Below are positions 6,570 to 14,847 of a DNA stretch of 19,449 nucleotides, piece after piece. The DNA is taken from the NCBI GenBank assembly GCA_900769075.1, contig CAAGFE010000106.1, forward strand, positions 1 through 19,449, given 5' to 3'. Under the pieces are notes generated by a model. That model made no database searches. It was not told where the DNA came from and saw only the letters and a list, made by a program, of their open reading frames with translations. Each line of letters begins with the position of its first letter. Within the stretch, counting starts at the first letter, position 1. Origin of the DNA: Clostridia bacterium. GTDB lineage: Bacteria; Bacillota; Clostridia; Christensenellales; Aristaeellaceae. The translations under genes were made by a program, and so were the position numbers.

Positions 6570-7264
6570 AGCTCTTCTGCGATCTCCACATCCACTCCTG
6601 CCTTTCGCCCTGCGGTGACATGCAGATGACCCCCAACAACATCGTCGGCATGGCCTTCATCAAGCAGCTGGACGCGATCGCCGTGTGCGACCACAACACA
6701 GCGGAGAACCTGCCCGCGGTGCAGGAGGCGGCAGACTTGATGGGCGTGGTGCTCCTGCCGGGCATGGAGCTGACAACCCGGGAGGAAGCCCACATGCTGG
6801 CCTATTTCCCGGATGTGGAGAGCTGCCTGTCCTTCAGCCGGGCGGTGCATGCCCATCTTCCGCCGATCCCGAACCGCCCGGAATTCTTCGGCCGCCAGGT
6901 CCGGATGAACGGGCAGGACGAGGAGATCGGGGAGGAGGAAACCCTGCTGATCAGCGCCCTCGACTGGAGCTTCGAGGAGTGCGAAAGGCAGATCCACCGG
7001 TTCGGCGGCTTGTGCGTCCCGGCACACATCAACCGCGGATCCAACGGCGTGCTGAACGCCCTGGGCTTCCTGCCCGGCGGCGTGCGCTATGACGCGCTGG
7101 AGGTGTCCGACGCGGTCAATATGCCGGAGATGGATCTTTCGGGGTATCGGATTCTCCGTTCGTCCGATGCCCACTATCTGGAAAACATACTGGAGCCTTC
7201 CTTCACGCTGGAAGCGCGGGAGAAATCCACGGCGGCGCTCTTTGACGCCATTGCCGGCCGGTGA
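6566..7264 (+). CDS. PHP-domain metal-dependent phosphoesterase
   Basis: This 232-residue protein is a single PHP domain. Metal-ligand motifs appear in order: DLHIHS (H8, H10), VCDHNT (D42, H43), GMELTT (E68), H76, PAHINR (H154) and SSDAHY (D201, H203). PHP enzymes hydrolyse phosphate esters such as nucleotides, histidinol phosphate or DNA ends; the substrate here is unknown. It overlaps the second DRTGG gene by four bases (ATGA). PHP genes recur with [FeFe] hydrogenase operons, where they might remove a phosphoryl group from a signalling partner or degrade a nucleotide signal; that is inference. It is the last gene before the intercistronic hairpin. Confidence 0.88.
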   Translation: MKLFCDLHIHSCLSPCGDMQMTPNNIVGMAFIKQLDAIAVCDHNTAENLPAVQEAADLMGVVLLPGMELTTREEAHMLAYFPDVESCLSFSRAVHAHLPPIPNRPEFFGRQVRMNGQDEEIGEEETLLISALDWSFEECERQIHRFGGLCVPAHINRGSNGVLNALGFLPGGVRYDALEVSDAVNMPEMDLSGYRILRSSDAHYLENILEPSFTLEAREKSTAALFDAIAGR

Positions 7265-7280
7265 ACGGCTCTCTTTCGGT

Positions 7281-7320
7281 AAATCTCACGATCGCCCGTC
7301 TGCGGGCGGGCGCGTGATTT
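7281..7320 (+). promoter_or_regulatory. Strong hairpin between operon halves
   Basis: The 96-base gap before hydC holds a long imperfect stem: AAAT/ATTT, CACG/CGTG and CGCCCG/CGGGCG with loop TCTG, separated by small bulges. No T run follows, so it is not a standard terminator. An mRNA processing or stability element, or a partial attenuator that sets different levels for the two halves of the operon, would fit. Confidence 0.6.
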
Positions 7321-7360
7321 CAGCATACTACCTACTTATCTTTTGAGGAGGATGAATCAA

Positions 7361-7846
7361 ATGTGCTGTTGTAATTGCAACAACAACATGGACAAGTACG
7401 CTGCACTGAAGCAGGTCATCGACGAGCTCAGGGATGAGCCCGGCTGCCTGATGCCCATCATGCAGCAGGCACAGGATATCTTCGGCTATCTGCCCGAGGC
7501 TGTTCAGAACATCATCGCCAAGGAGCTTGACATTCCCGTGAGCGATGTGTACGGTGTGGCGACCTTCTACGCGCAGTTCAACCTGGAACCCAAGGGAAAG
7601 TACACCATCAGCGTGTGCCTGGGTACCGCCTGCTACGTCAAGGGCGCTCAGCTGGTGCTGGACGAGCTGGAGAAGGAACTGGGCGTTCCCGCCGGCAGCA
7701 CCACTTCCGACGGCCTGTTTACCCTGAACGCCACCCGCTGCCTGGGCGCCTGCGGCCTGGCCCCCGTCATCATGGTCAATGATGATGTGTACGGCCGGAT
7801 GACCCCCGACCAGGTTGCCGGCGTCATCGCCAAGTATCGCAGCTGA
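7361..7846 (+). CDS. hydC: HydC, NuoE-like [2Fe-2S] hydrogenase subunit
   Basis: This 161-residue thioredoxin-like ferredoxin subunit is homologous to NuoE of complex I. The helical N-terminal half (DELRDEPGCLMPIMQQAQ, FGYLPEAVQNIIA, VYGVATFYAQF) is typical. The [2Fe-2S] ligands are C86 and C91 (CLGTAC) and C127 and C131 (CLGAC). It should pass electrons between HydB and HydA in the soluble complex. GAGGAGG nine bases upstream selects ATG at 7361, giving the unusual N-terminus MCCCNCNNNM. The next methionine, ten residues in, has no ribosome binding site. It starts the enzymatic half of the operon, downstream of a strong hairpin. Confidence 0.92.
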   Translation: MCCCNCNNNMDKYAALKQVIDELRDEPGCLMPIMQQAQDIFGYLPEAVQNIIAKELDIPVSDVYGVATFYAQFNLEPKGKYTISVCLGTACYVKGAQLVLDELEKELGVPAGSTTSDGLFTLNATRCLGACGLAPVIMVNDDVYGRMTPDQVAGVIAKYRS

Positions 7847-7858
7847 CGGGGAAAGGCC

Positions 7859-8416
7859 ATGATGCGTGAACTGTCGGACAATATCATGGATATTGCCCAG
7901 AATTCCATCTCCGCCGGAGCCACCCTGACGGAGGTGTATGTGAAGGTCAGCCATGCTGACAATCTCATCACCTTCGTGTTCAGGGATGACGGCTGCGGCA
8001 TGAGCGAGGAACTGGTCAGGTCGGTCACCGAGCCCTTCACCACCACCCGCAAGACCCGCAAGGTCGGCCTGGGTCTGCCGCTGCTCAAACAGACGGCGGA
8101 GATGACCGGCGGCACGCTGGAGATTCAGTCCGCCGTGGGCGTGGGCACCGTGGTGACGGCAACCTTCGGGCTGGACCACATTGACCGTCCGCCCATGGGC
8201 GATGTGGCTGGGGCATGGTTCAGCTTAGTGGTAATGAATCCGGAGAAGGATTTCCTCTTCACCTTTGATTACGATGGGCAGACGTTCACCTTCGATACCC
8301 GGATCATCCGGGAAACGGTGGCCCCCCTGCCGCTCAATCAGATGGAGATATCCGCTTGGATCAAGGAATGTATCAGCACCGAAATCAACGAACTGCATGG
8401 AGGTAATTTCACATGA
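7859..8416 (+). CDS. Histidine-kinase-type ATPase
   Basis: This 185-residue protein has a GHKL ATPase domain in residues 1-105: N-box NIMDIAQNSISAGA (from residue 8), G1 DDGCGM (43-48), F-box EPFTTT (58-63) and G2 GLGLP (70-74). There is no phosphoacceptor histidine domain in front. A C-terminal extension of about 75 residues (AWFSLVVMNPEKDFLFTFDY and onward) is not a domain I recognise. It lies 12 bases after hydC and overlaps the following ferredoxin gene by four bases (ATGA). ATPases of this kind are a regular companion of hydABC operons in Clostridia and Thermotogae. A function in hydrogenase regulation is inferred; it differs clearly from the RsbW-like ATPase at 4394. Confidence 0.85.
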   Translation: MMRELSDNIMDIAQNSISAGATLTEVYVKVSHADNLITFVFRDDGCGMSEELVRSVTEPFTTTRKTRKVGLGLPLLKQTAEMTGGTLEIQSAVGVGTVVTATFGLDHIDRPPMGDVAGAWFSLVVMNPEKDFLFTFDYDGQTFTFDTRIIRETVAPLPLNQMEISAWIKECISTEINELHGGNFT

Positions 8417-8781
8417 AATCTTTGGCAGAACTGCAGGCTATCCGCAATCGGATGATCGAACAGGTCAACATGCGCAAGGACGATAACATCGACACCCGCG
8501 TGGTGGTCGGCATGGCCACCTGCGGCATCGCGGCGGGCGCGCGTCCGGTGATGCTGGAGTTTGTGGAGGAGCTCAAGCGCCGCGGCCTGGAGAACGTGAC
8601 CGTCGCCCAGACCGGGTGCATCGGCATGTGCCGCCTGGAGCCCATGGTGGAAGTGTACGTCAAGGGCCAGGAGAAGGTCACCTATGTCCACATGACCCCC
8701 GACAAGGTTGCCCGCGTGGTCAATGACCACATCGTCAACGGCCGTCCCGTGGAAGAGTACACCATCGGCTACCAGGGCTGA
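8413..8781 (+). CDS. hydD: Thioredoxin-like ferredoxin (HydD-like)
   Basis: This 122-residue protein has an N-terminal helix (AELQAIRNRMIEQV) followed by a thioredoxin-like ferredoxin fold, like the N-terminal part of HydB. The cluster region has VGMATCGIAAGARP with C37 and TGCIGMC with C69 and C73. Only these three cysteines exist in the whole protein, so the usual C-x4-C pair is incomplete and a standard all-cysteine [2Fe-2S] site cannot form. It may bind a cluster with another ligand, share one across subunits, or act as a scaffold. It is translationally coupled to the ATPase before it and is followed by hydB after 24 bases. Confidence 0.85.
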   Translation: MKSLAELQAIRNRMIEQVNMRKDDNIDTRVVVGMATCGIAAGARPVMLEFVEELKRRGLENVTVAQTGCIGMCRLEPMVEVYVKGQEKVTYVHMTPDKVARVVNDHIVNGRPVEEYTIGYQG

Positions 8782-8805
8782 GCGAATAATTAGGAGGAAA
8801 GCACA

Positions 8806-10605
<1,800 letters not shown>

Positions 10606-10630
10606 TCATACCGGAAGGAGAAAAATTGAC

Positions 10631-12361
10631 ATGGATATGCTTAATGTAACGATTGATGGCGTGAAGGTCAGCGTTCCTGCCGGTACCACGGTGCTGGAAG
10701 CCGCCCGCCAGGCCAATATCAAGATTCCGACCCTGTGCTATCTCAAGGACATCAACCAGATCGGCGCCTGCCGTATGTGCGTGGTGGACGTGGGCGCCCG
10801 TGCCCTGGCCGCTGCCTGCGTGATGCCCGTTTCCGAAGGCATGGTCGTCAAGACCAATACCCCTGCTGTCCGCGCGGCTCGCAAGTCCGTGCTGGAGCTG
10901 ATCCTCTCCAACCACAAGCGCGAGTGCCTGTCCTGCCTGCGCAGCCAGAATTGCGAGCTCCAGAAGCTCGCCAAGGAGTTGGGCGCGGATGAGCATCGCT
11001 TCGAAGGCAGCAACATCGAGTATCCGCTGGATAACTTCTCCACCTCCATCGTCCGCGACCCCAACAAGTGCATCCTGTGCCGCCGCTGTGTGGCAGCCTG
11101 CCGCAAGGTGCAGAAGATCGGCGCGATCGGCGCGATTGAGCGCGGCTTCAAGACCCAGATCGCTCCCGCCTTCGGCAAGCTGATCGGGGAGACCGACTGT
11201 GTCTTCTGCGGCCAGTGCATCAATGCCTGTCCCGTGGGCGCGCTGACCGAGAAGGATGACACCGACAAGGTCTGGGCGGCCCTCAACGATCCGGAGAAGA
11301 TCGTGGTCGTGCAGCCCGCTCCCGCTGTCCGCGTGGCGCTGGGCGAGGAATTCGGCCTTCCCATCGGCACCCGCGTGACCGGCAAGCTGTCTCAGGCGCT
11401 CAGGCGTCTGGGCTTTGACAAGGTGTTCGACACTGACTTTGGCGCTGACCTGACCATCATGGAGGAGGCCAACGAGCTGGTGGAGCGCATCCAGAACGGC
11501 GGCGTGCTGCCCATGTTCACCTCCTGCTCTCCCGGATGGGTCAAGTACCTGGAGCATAACTTCCCCGAGCTGATCCCGAACCTGTCCTCCTGCAAGTCTC
11601 CCATGCAGATGGAGGGCGCGATCATCAAGTCCTACTGGGCCGAGAAGGCCGGCGTGGACCCGGAGAAGATCGTCGTGGTCGCCGTGATGCCCTGTACCTC
11701 CAAGAAGTTTGAGGCTTCCCGCCCTGAAATGGCGCTGGGCGGATTGCGCACGGTGGATATTTCCATCACCACCCGCGAGCTGGCCCGCATGATCAAGTCT
11801 GCCGGCATCCAGTTTGCCGAGCTGCCTGACGAGGAGTGCTTCGACGAGCTGGTGGCGGAATCCACCGGTGCCGCGGCGATCTTCGGCGTGACCGGCGGTG
11901 TGATGGAGGCAGCCCTGCGTACCGCCGCTGACTGGGTGGAAGGCCGCAGCATGGAAAAGATCGATTATACCGCTGTCCGTGGCCTGGAGGGCGTGAAGGA
12001 AGCGGAGGTTACCGTTGGCGGCCTGAACCTGAAGGTGGCTGTTGCCAGCTCCACCGCTGCCGCCAAGCAGCTCATCAAGAAGATTCAGTCCGGCGAAGCG
12101 ACCTACCACTTTGTGGAAGTCATGGCCTGCCCCGGCGGCTGCATCAACGGCGGCGGTCAGCCCATTGTGAACGCCTCCACCCGGATGGATGTCGACTATC
12201 GCGCGGCCCGCGGCGCCGGCCTCTACGCGGAGGACGAAGCCAAGACCATCCGCAAGTCTCATGAGAATCCCGACATCGTCAAGCTGTACGCGGACTATCT
12301 GGGCAAGCCCGGCAGCCATAAGGCGCACGAACTGCTCCACACCACCTATGTGAAGCGCTAA
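10631..12361 (+). CDS. hydA: HydA, catalytic [FeFe] hydrogenase subunit
   Basis: This 576-residue catalytic subunit reduces protons to H2 or oxidises H2. Its domains in order are: a [2Fe-2S] plant-type ferredoxin (C36, C47, C50, C63); a His-ligated [4Fe-4S] site (H95, C99, C102, C108); two [4Fe-4S] sites (C147/150/153/157 and C190/193/196/200); the H-cluster domain; and a C-terminal small-subunit-like tail (about 515-576). The H-cluster motifs are TSCSPGW (297-303), MPCTSKK (C355, K358) and MACPGGC (C500, C504). The overall type is M3. ATG at 10631 is chosen because GGAAGGAG lies ten bases upstream; a longer frame reaches back into hydB but has no site. It lacks the extra C-terminal [2Fe-2S] domain of the Thermotoga protein. 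It is the last gene of the operon. Confidence 0.96.
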   Translation: MDMLNVTIDGVKVSVPAGTTVLEAARQANIKIPTLCYLKDINQIGACRMCVVDVGARALAAACVMPVSEGMVVKTNTPAVRAARKSVLELILSNHKRECLSCLRSQNCELQKLAKELGADEHRFEGSNIEYPLDNFSTSIVRDPNKCILCRRCVAACRKVQKIGAIGAIERGFKTQIAPAFGKLIGETDCVFCGQCINACPVGALTEKDDTDKVWAALNDPEKIVVVQPAPAVRVALGEEFGLPIGTRVTGKLSQALRRLGFDKVFDTDFGADLTIMEEANELVERIQNGGVLPMFTSCSPGWVKYLEHNFPELIPNLSSCKSPMQMEGAIIKSYWAEKAGVDPEKIVVVAVMPCTSKKFEASRPEMALGGLRTVDISITTRELARMIKSAGIQFAELPDEECFDELVAESTGAAAIFGVTGGVMEAALRTAADWVEGRSMEKIDYTAVRGLEGVKEAEVTVGGLNLKVAVASSTAAAKQLIKKIQSGEATYHFVEVMACPGGCINGGGQPIVNASTRMDVDYRAARGAGLYAEDEAKTIRKSHENPDIVKLYADYLGKPGSHKAHELLHTTYVKR

Positions 12362-12374
12362 GGAACCGTTTCGA

Positions 12375-12404
12375 GGGGCTCTGCAGAAATGCAGGGCCCC
12401 TTTT
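12375..12404 (+). terminator. Terminator of the hydrogenase operon
   Basis: GGGGCTCTGCA (12375-12385) and TGCAGGGCCCC (12390-12400) pair over 11 positions, one of them a G-T wobble, around a GAAA tetraloop, followed by TTTT. It begins 13 bases after the hydA stop codon. Confidence 0.9.
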
Positions 12405-12433
12405 CGATTGCGTTGAACAGGCGAAAAGGCACG

Positions 12434-12465
12434 AAAAAAGGGCTGCCCTCACAGGAGAGCAGCCC
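12434..12465 (-). terminator. Terminator of the solute-binding protein gene
   Basis: GGGCTGC (12440-12446) pairs with GCAGCCC (12459-12465). On the minus strand the hairpin is followed by six T. It lies 24 bases beyond the stop codon of the solute-binding protein, so the 3' end of that gene is intact and no permease gene follows it. Confidence 0.85.
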
Positions 12466-12488
12466 AGGGTATTCACAAAGGGAGAGGA

Positions 12489-14237
12489 TTACTTCTCGTA
12501 AGCGATGCCGCAGGCGTCGAAGCAAGCGTGGATATGCTCAATCTTCTCAGCGACATAGGCGTCGTAGCCATAGGACTTGCAGGTGTTGACCATTTCTTCC
12601 CACAGCTTGTCGAACTCGGCGTCGTCAGCGGCGTACACGCACTGCCAGGAGCCCTTCTTCATCTCGGGGGCGAACAGGGCGCGGGCTTCCTTGTTGGTCT
12701 GGCTCATCTCGGGGTAGGAGTAAGCGATCGCCGCAGAGGGCACCAGAGAGTACTTGCCGCTCTCACGGTAGAGCTGGATGCCGGAGGTAGCGCCGTTGGC
12801 GTAGTCCGCGGCCCAGGCCTTCTGCAGGTTGGTGTTGTAGCGCTCCGCGTAGCAGGGCCAGCCCTTGTAGGAGTAGGAGTAGGTCTTGCCGGGCACCAGC
12901 TGCTCCAGGGCCAGCAGGACGTGGTTGAACTTGGATTCGCCGTCTTCGAAGGTGCCGCCGCCGTACTCAGCAGGCATCTGGGTTTCCTTCTTGTTTTCCT
13001 GGCAGGCCCAGCCGAACTCGGTCATGTAGGGCACGCCGTCCTCACCATACGCCCAGCACAGATCCTTGGGGCCGTAGTTCTGGATGATGGTGCCTTCCTC
13101 GGTGCACAGCCACTCGATGATCTCCAGGGCGCGCTCGGGATACTGGCAGTTGGCGCCGATGGACCAGGCACGGTTGCCGCCGGAGGTCGCCATGGTCAGC
13201 TGCTGGGGAGCGGAGTCTTCGATCACGAAGGTCTGGTAGCCGATCTTCTGCTCGGCGCGCTCAGCGGTGTTGTAGTTGCCGATGATCCAGCCCCACAGCG
13301 CCATCAGATAGCGGCCGTTGGTCAGCTTCTGGGTGTAGGCGTCGAAGTTCTGGGAAACGGACTCGGGATCGAACAGGCCCATCCGGTACATCTGATTGTT
13401 GACTTTCAGCGCACGGTAGTACAGGCTGCCGGTCTCCAGGGGATTGACGATGTCGCCGGTGGCGTAGTTGACGCCCAGGAAGTCAGCTTCCTTGTAGCCG
13501 TAGAAGGTCATCAGGTCCCAGGTGAACTTCATGACGCAGTCTTCCCAGTCACCGAAGCCGCCGTAAGCGTAGACCTTTTCACCGGCGTCGTTGGTGGGGA
13601 CAGCCGCCTGGAGCTTCTCCATGAAGGCGGGCAGGTCTTCCAGGGAAGTCAGAGCGGGCTTGCCGGCCTTTTCCCACGCGTCGTAACGGATCTGCAGCGC
13701 GTAGGTGGGGTCAGTCAGCTCATTCCAGGTGCCGTCCTCGGCGGCAACGCCGAAGGCCCAGCCATAGTTGCCTTCCACACCCTGGGCAGCCGCGAAATCA
13801 CGGACCTTCTGCATCGCCTGGGCGAAGTAGGTGTTCAGGTTGACGTAGGGGGTCAGGTCAACTTCATCCAGGTCCATGATGAGCTCCGCGTTCAGCGCGG
13901 TGATGTAATGCTCACCCAGGTCGCCCCAGCAGATGATGTCGCCCAGCTCCTCGGCGGACACGCCGGCGGTGAAGGCGTTGGGATCAACGTTGGAGGAGAT
14001 GAACTTCAGGGTGACGTTGAAACGGTCCTTGATCTCCTTGCCGAACCAGCCGGCCTGTTCGCCGGCGAAGTTGGCGACCTGGGAGAACACGGTCAGGGTG
14101 ATGGGCTCACGGTATTCCTCAGCCAGTGCCATCGGCAGCGCAGACAGCATCATCATGAGGGCCAGAACCAGGGAAACGAGCTTCTTTTCCCCGCGTATGC
14201 GGGGGTGATCCTGCGGAAGGAGATGCGTCCAGGCCAT
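12489..14237 (-). CDS. ABC sugar-type solute-binding protein, native start lost
   Basis: This family 1 extracellular solute-binding protein has about 564 residues that belong to it. The signal peptide core KKLVSLVLALMMMLSALPMALA lies at 14183-14118, with cleavage expected before EEYREP. The mature part has LTVFSQVANFAGEQAGWFGKE, a central RALEIIEWLCTEEG segment and a C-terminal helix, as in CUT1 oligosaccharide-binding proteins. No lipobox cysteine is present. The native ATG, ribosome binding site and promoter are absent: the KK of the signal peptide abuts CRISPR sequence at 14184. The frame happens to stay open through the repeats up to 14387. The ATG at 14237, used for the end given here, has only a weak AAAAGG site and would put 18 unrelated residues before the signal peptide. 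It may be a recent pseudogene or an assembly chimera. No permease gene is adjacent. Confidence 0.8.
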   Translation of the reverse strand: MAWTHLLPQDHPRIRGEKKLVSLVLALMMMLSALPMALAEEYREPITLTVFSQVANFAGEQAGWFGKEIKDRFNVTLKFISSNVDPNAFTAGVSAEELGDIICWGDLGEHYITALNAELIMDLDEVDLTPYVNLNTYFAQAMQKVRDFAAAQGVEGNYGWAFGVAAEDGTWNELTDPTYALQIRYDAWEKAGKPALTSLEDLPAFMEKLQAAVPTNDAGEKVYAYGGFGDWEDCVMKFTWDLMTFYGYKEADFLGVNYATGDIVNPLETGSLYYRALKVNNQMYRMGLFDPESVSQNFDAYTQKLTNGRYLMALWGWIIGNYNTAERAEQKIGYQTFVIEDSAPQQLTMATSGGNRAWSIGANCQYPERALEIIEWLCTEEGTIIQNYGPKDLCWAYGEDGVPYMTEFGWACQENKKETQMPAEYGGGTFEDGESKFNHVLLALEQLVPGKTYSYSYKGWPCYAERYNTNLQKAWAADYANGATSGIQLYRESGKYSLVPSAAIAYSYPEMSQTNKEARALFAPEMKKGSWQCVYAADDAEFDKLWEEMVNTCKSYGYDAYVAEKIEHIHACFDACGIAYEK

Positions 14238-14333
14238 CTGCGGCCTTTTCCCCGCGTATGCGGGGGGGATCCCGATGGTCAGCATCAGCTTTTCGATGTT
14301 CCTGTCTTTTCCCTGCGTATGCGGGGGTGATCC
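14184..14333 (+). CRISPR. Short type I-E-like CRISPR array fragment
   Basis: Three 28-base repeats lie at 14184-14211, 14245-14272 and 14306-14333, with two 33-base spacers at 14212-14244 and 14273-14305. The period is a constant 61. The repeat has the form CTTTTCCCCGCGTATGCGGG followed by GGTGATCC. Its palindromic core and GTGATCC end fit type I-E repeats read on the plus strand. The second repeat has one change (T to G near its end) and the third has one (C to T in the first stem arm). A mutated last repeat is usual at the leader-distal end, so the visible piece is probably the trailer end. No leader is present: the bases before the first repeat are coding sequence of the solute-binding protein. 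No cas gene lies in the window. Confidence 0.9.
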
Positions 14334-14463
14334 GCCGCAGGTGTGAAGCTGTGCCCGTGCGGGTTCATCACGAAAAACCGGGCGCATGTGTACATCAAGG
14401 GCGGTGAGGTTTCCTGGGCAAGGGGTTTACAGAGAAAAGGGGATGAGCCACGATTCCACCGGC
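14334..14463. other. CRISPR trailer side, no gene recognised
   Basis: This stretch of 130 bases between the last repeat and a plus-strand terminator is open on the plus strand from 14343 (GTG), but it has no ribosome binding site and I cannot match the translation to any family. It may be the trailer of a former longer array or the remains of a gene. Confidence 0.4.
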
Positions 14464-14500
14464 AAGGACATCGCATCTGCAAAGAGGGATGTCCTTTTTT
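14464..14500 (+). terminator. Orphan plus-strand terminator
   Basis: AAGGACATC (14464-14472) pairs perfectly with GATGTCCTT (14488-14496) and is followed by more T. No plus-strand gene precedes it, so it may end the CRISPR transcript or a lost gene. Confidence 0.75.
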
Positions 14501-14543
14501 AATTGGACATGCGCGGCATGTTCAGGGGAACAGGCCTTTGCTG

Positions 14544-14567
14544 AAAAAAAGCGCTGTTCGCACAGCG
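14544..14567 (-). terminator. Orphan minus-strand terminator
   Basis: On the minus strand CGCTGT-GCGA-ACAGCG (14552-14567) is followed by C and seven T. It would end a minus-strand transcript that comes from above 14567, where I see no gene. Confidence 0.75.
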
Positions 14568-14772
14568 TGTCATACTGGATGCGCCTCGGTAGGCAAATTG
14601 CCGTGAAGATGCCCGATGGGCTTTGGTCATGCGCTGAAGCGCAGGTTCGTGGCGGCCTGTGAAGCCCTCCGTCCGCGGGAAAAGCATCGGGGACGATCAA
14701 ACATGAAACAATTTCCAGTACATTAACAGATGTAAAAATCTGAAGAATGTCCGGTATGCGCAGGCTCACCGC
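14568..14772. other. 205-base stretch without a recognised gene
   Basis: I find no ribosome-binding-site-supported reading frame, tRNA or known RNA motif here. The interval is bounded by the minus-strand terminator and the promoter at 14773. A small RNA on the minus strand that ends at 14544 is possible but unsupported by a clear promoter. Confidence 0.35.
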
Positions 14773-14802
14773 TTGACGCTTCCAATTCATGCATGTTATA
14801 AT
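14773..14802 (+). promoter_or_regulatory. Promoter of the dockerin/cohesin cluster
   Basis: TTGACG (14773-14778) and TATAAT (14797-14802) are 18 bases apart. The transcript should start about 40 bases before the first gene. No convincing terminator is seen between the four following genes, so it may serve them all. Confidence 0.75.
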
Positions 14803-14847
14803 ACCAGAGAATAGGCGTTGCCTTTTGTGTGTAAAGGAGATGGCATT

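Noticed and set aside
7343..7360. Earlier starts for HydC (TTG at 7343 and ATG at 7352)
   Set aside because: These codons overlap or touch the ribosome binding site GAGGAGG, so initiation at 7361 is the only one with proper spacing.
12528..14330. Open plus-strand frame of 600 codons opposite the solute-binding protein
   Set aside because: The minus strand has the signal peptide, the family features and the terminator. The plus frame has low-complexity Val/Gly/Leu content and runs into the CRISPR repeats.
14184..14387. N-terminal extension of about 68 residues on the solute-binding protein
   Set aside because: Its sequence (PPAYAGK, DHPRIRGE and similar) is the translation of CRISPR repeats in successive frames, a well-known annotation artefact, not a protein domain.
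14343..14606. Plus-strand frame of 87 codons after the CRISPR repeats
   Set aside because: It starts at GTG without a ribosome binding site, reads through a strong terminator and has no recognisable similarity.
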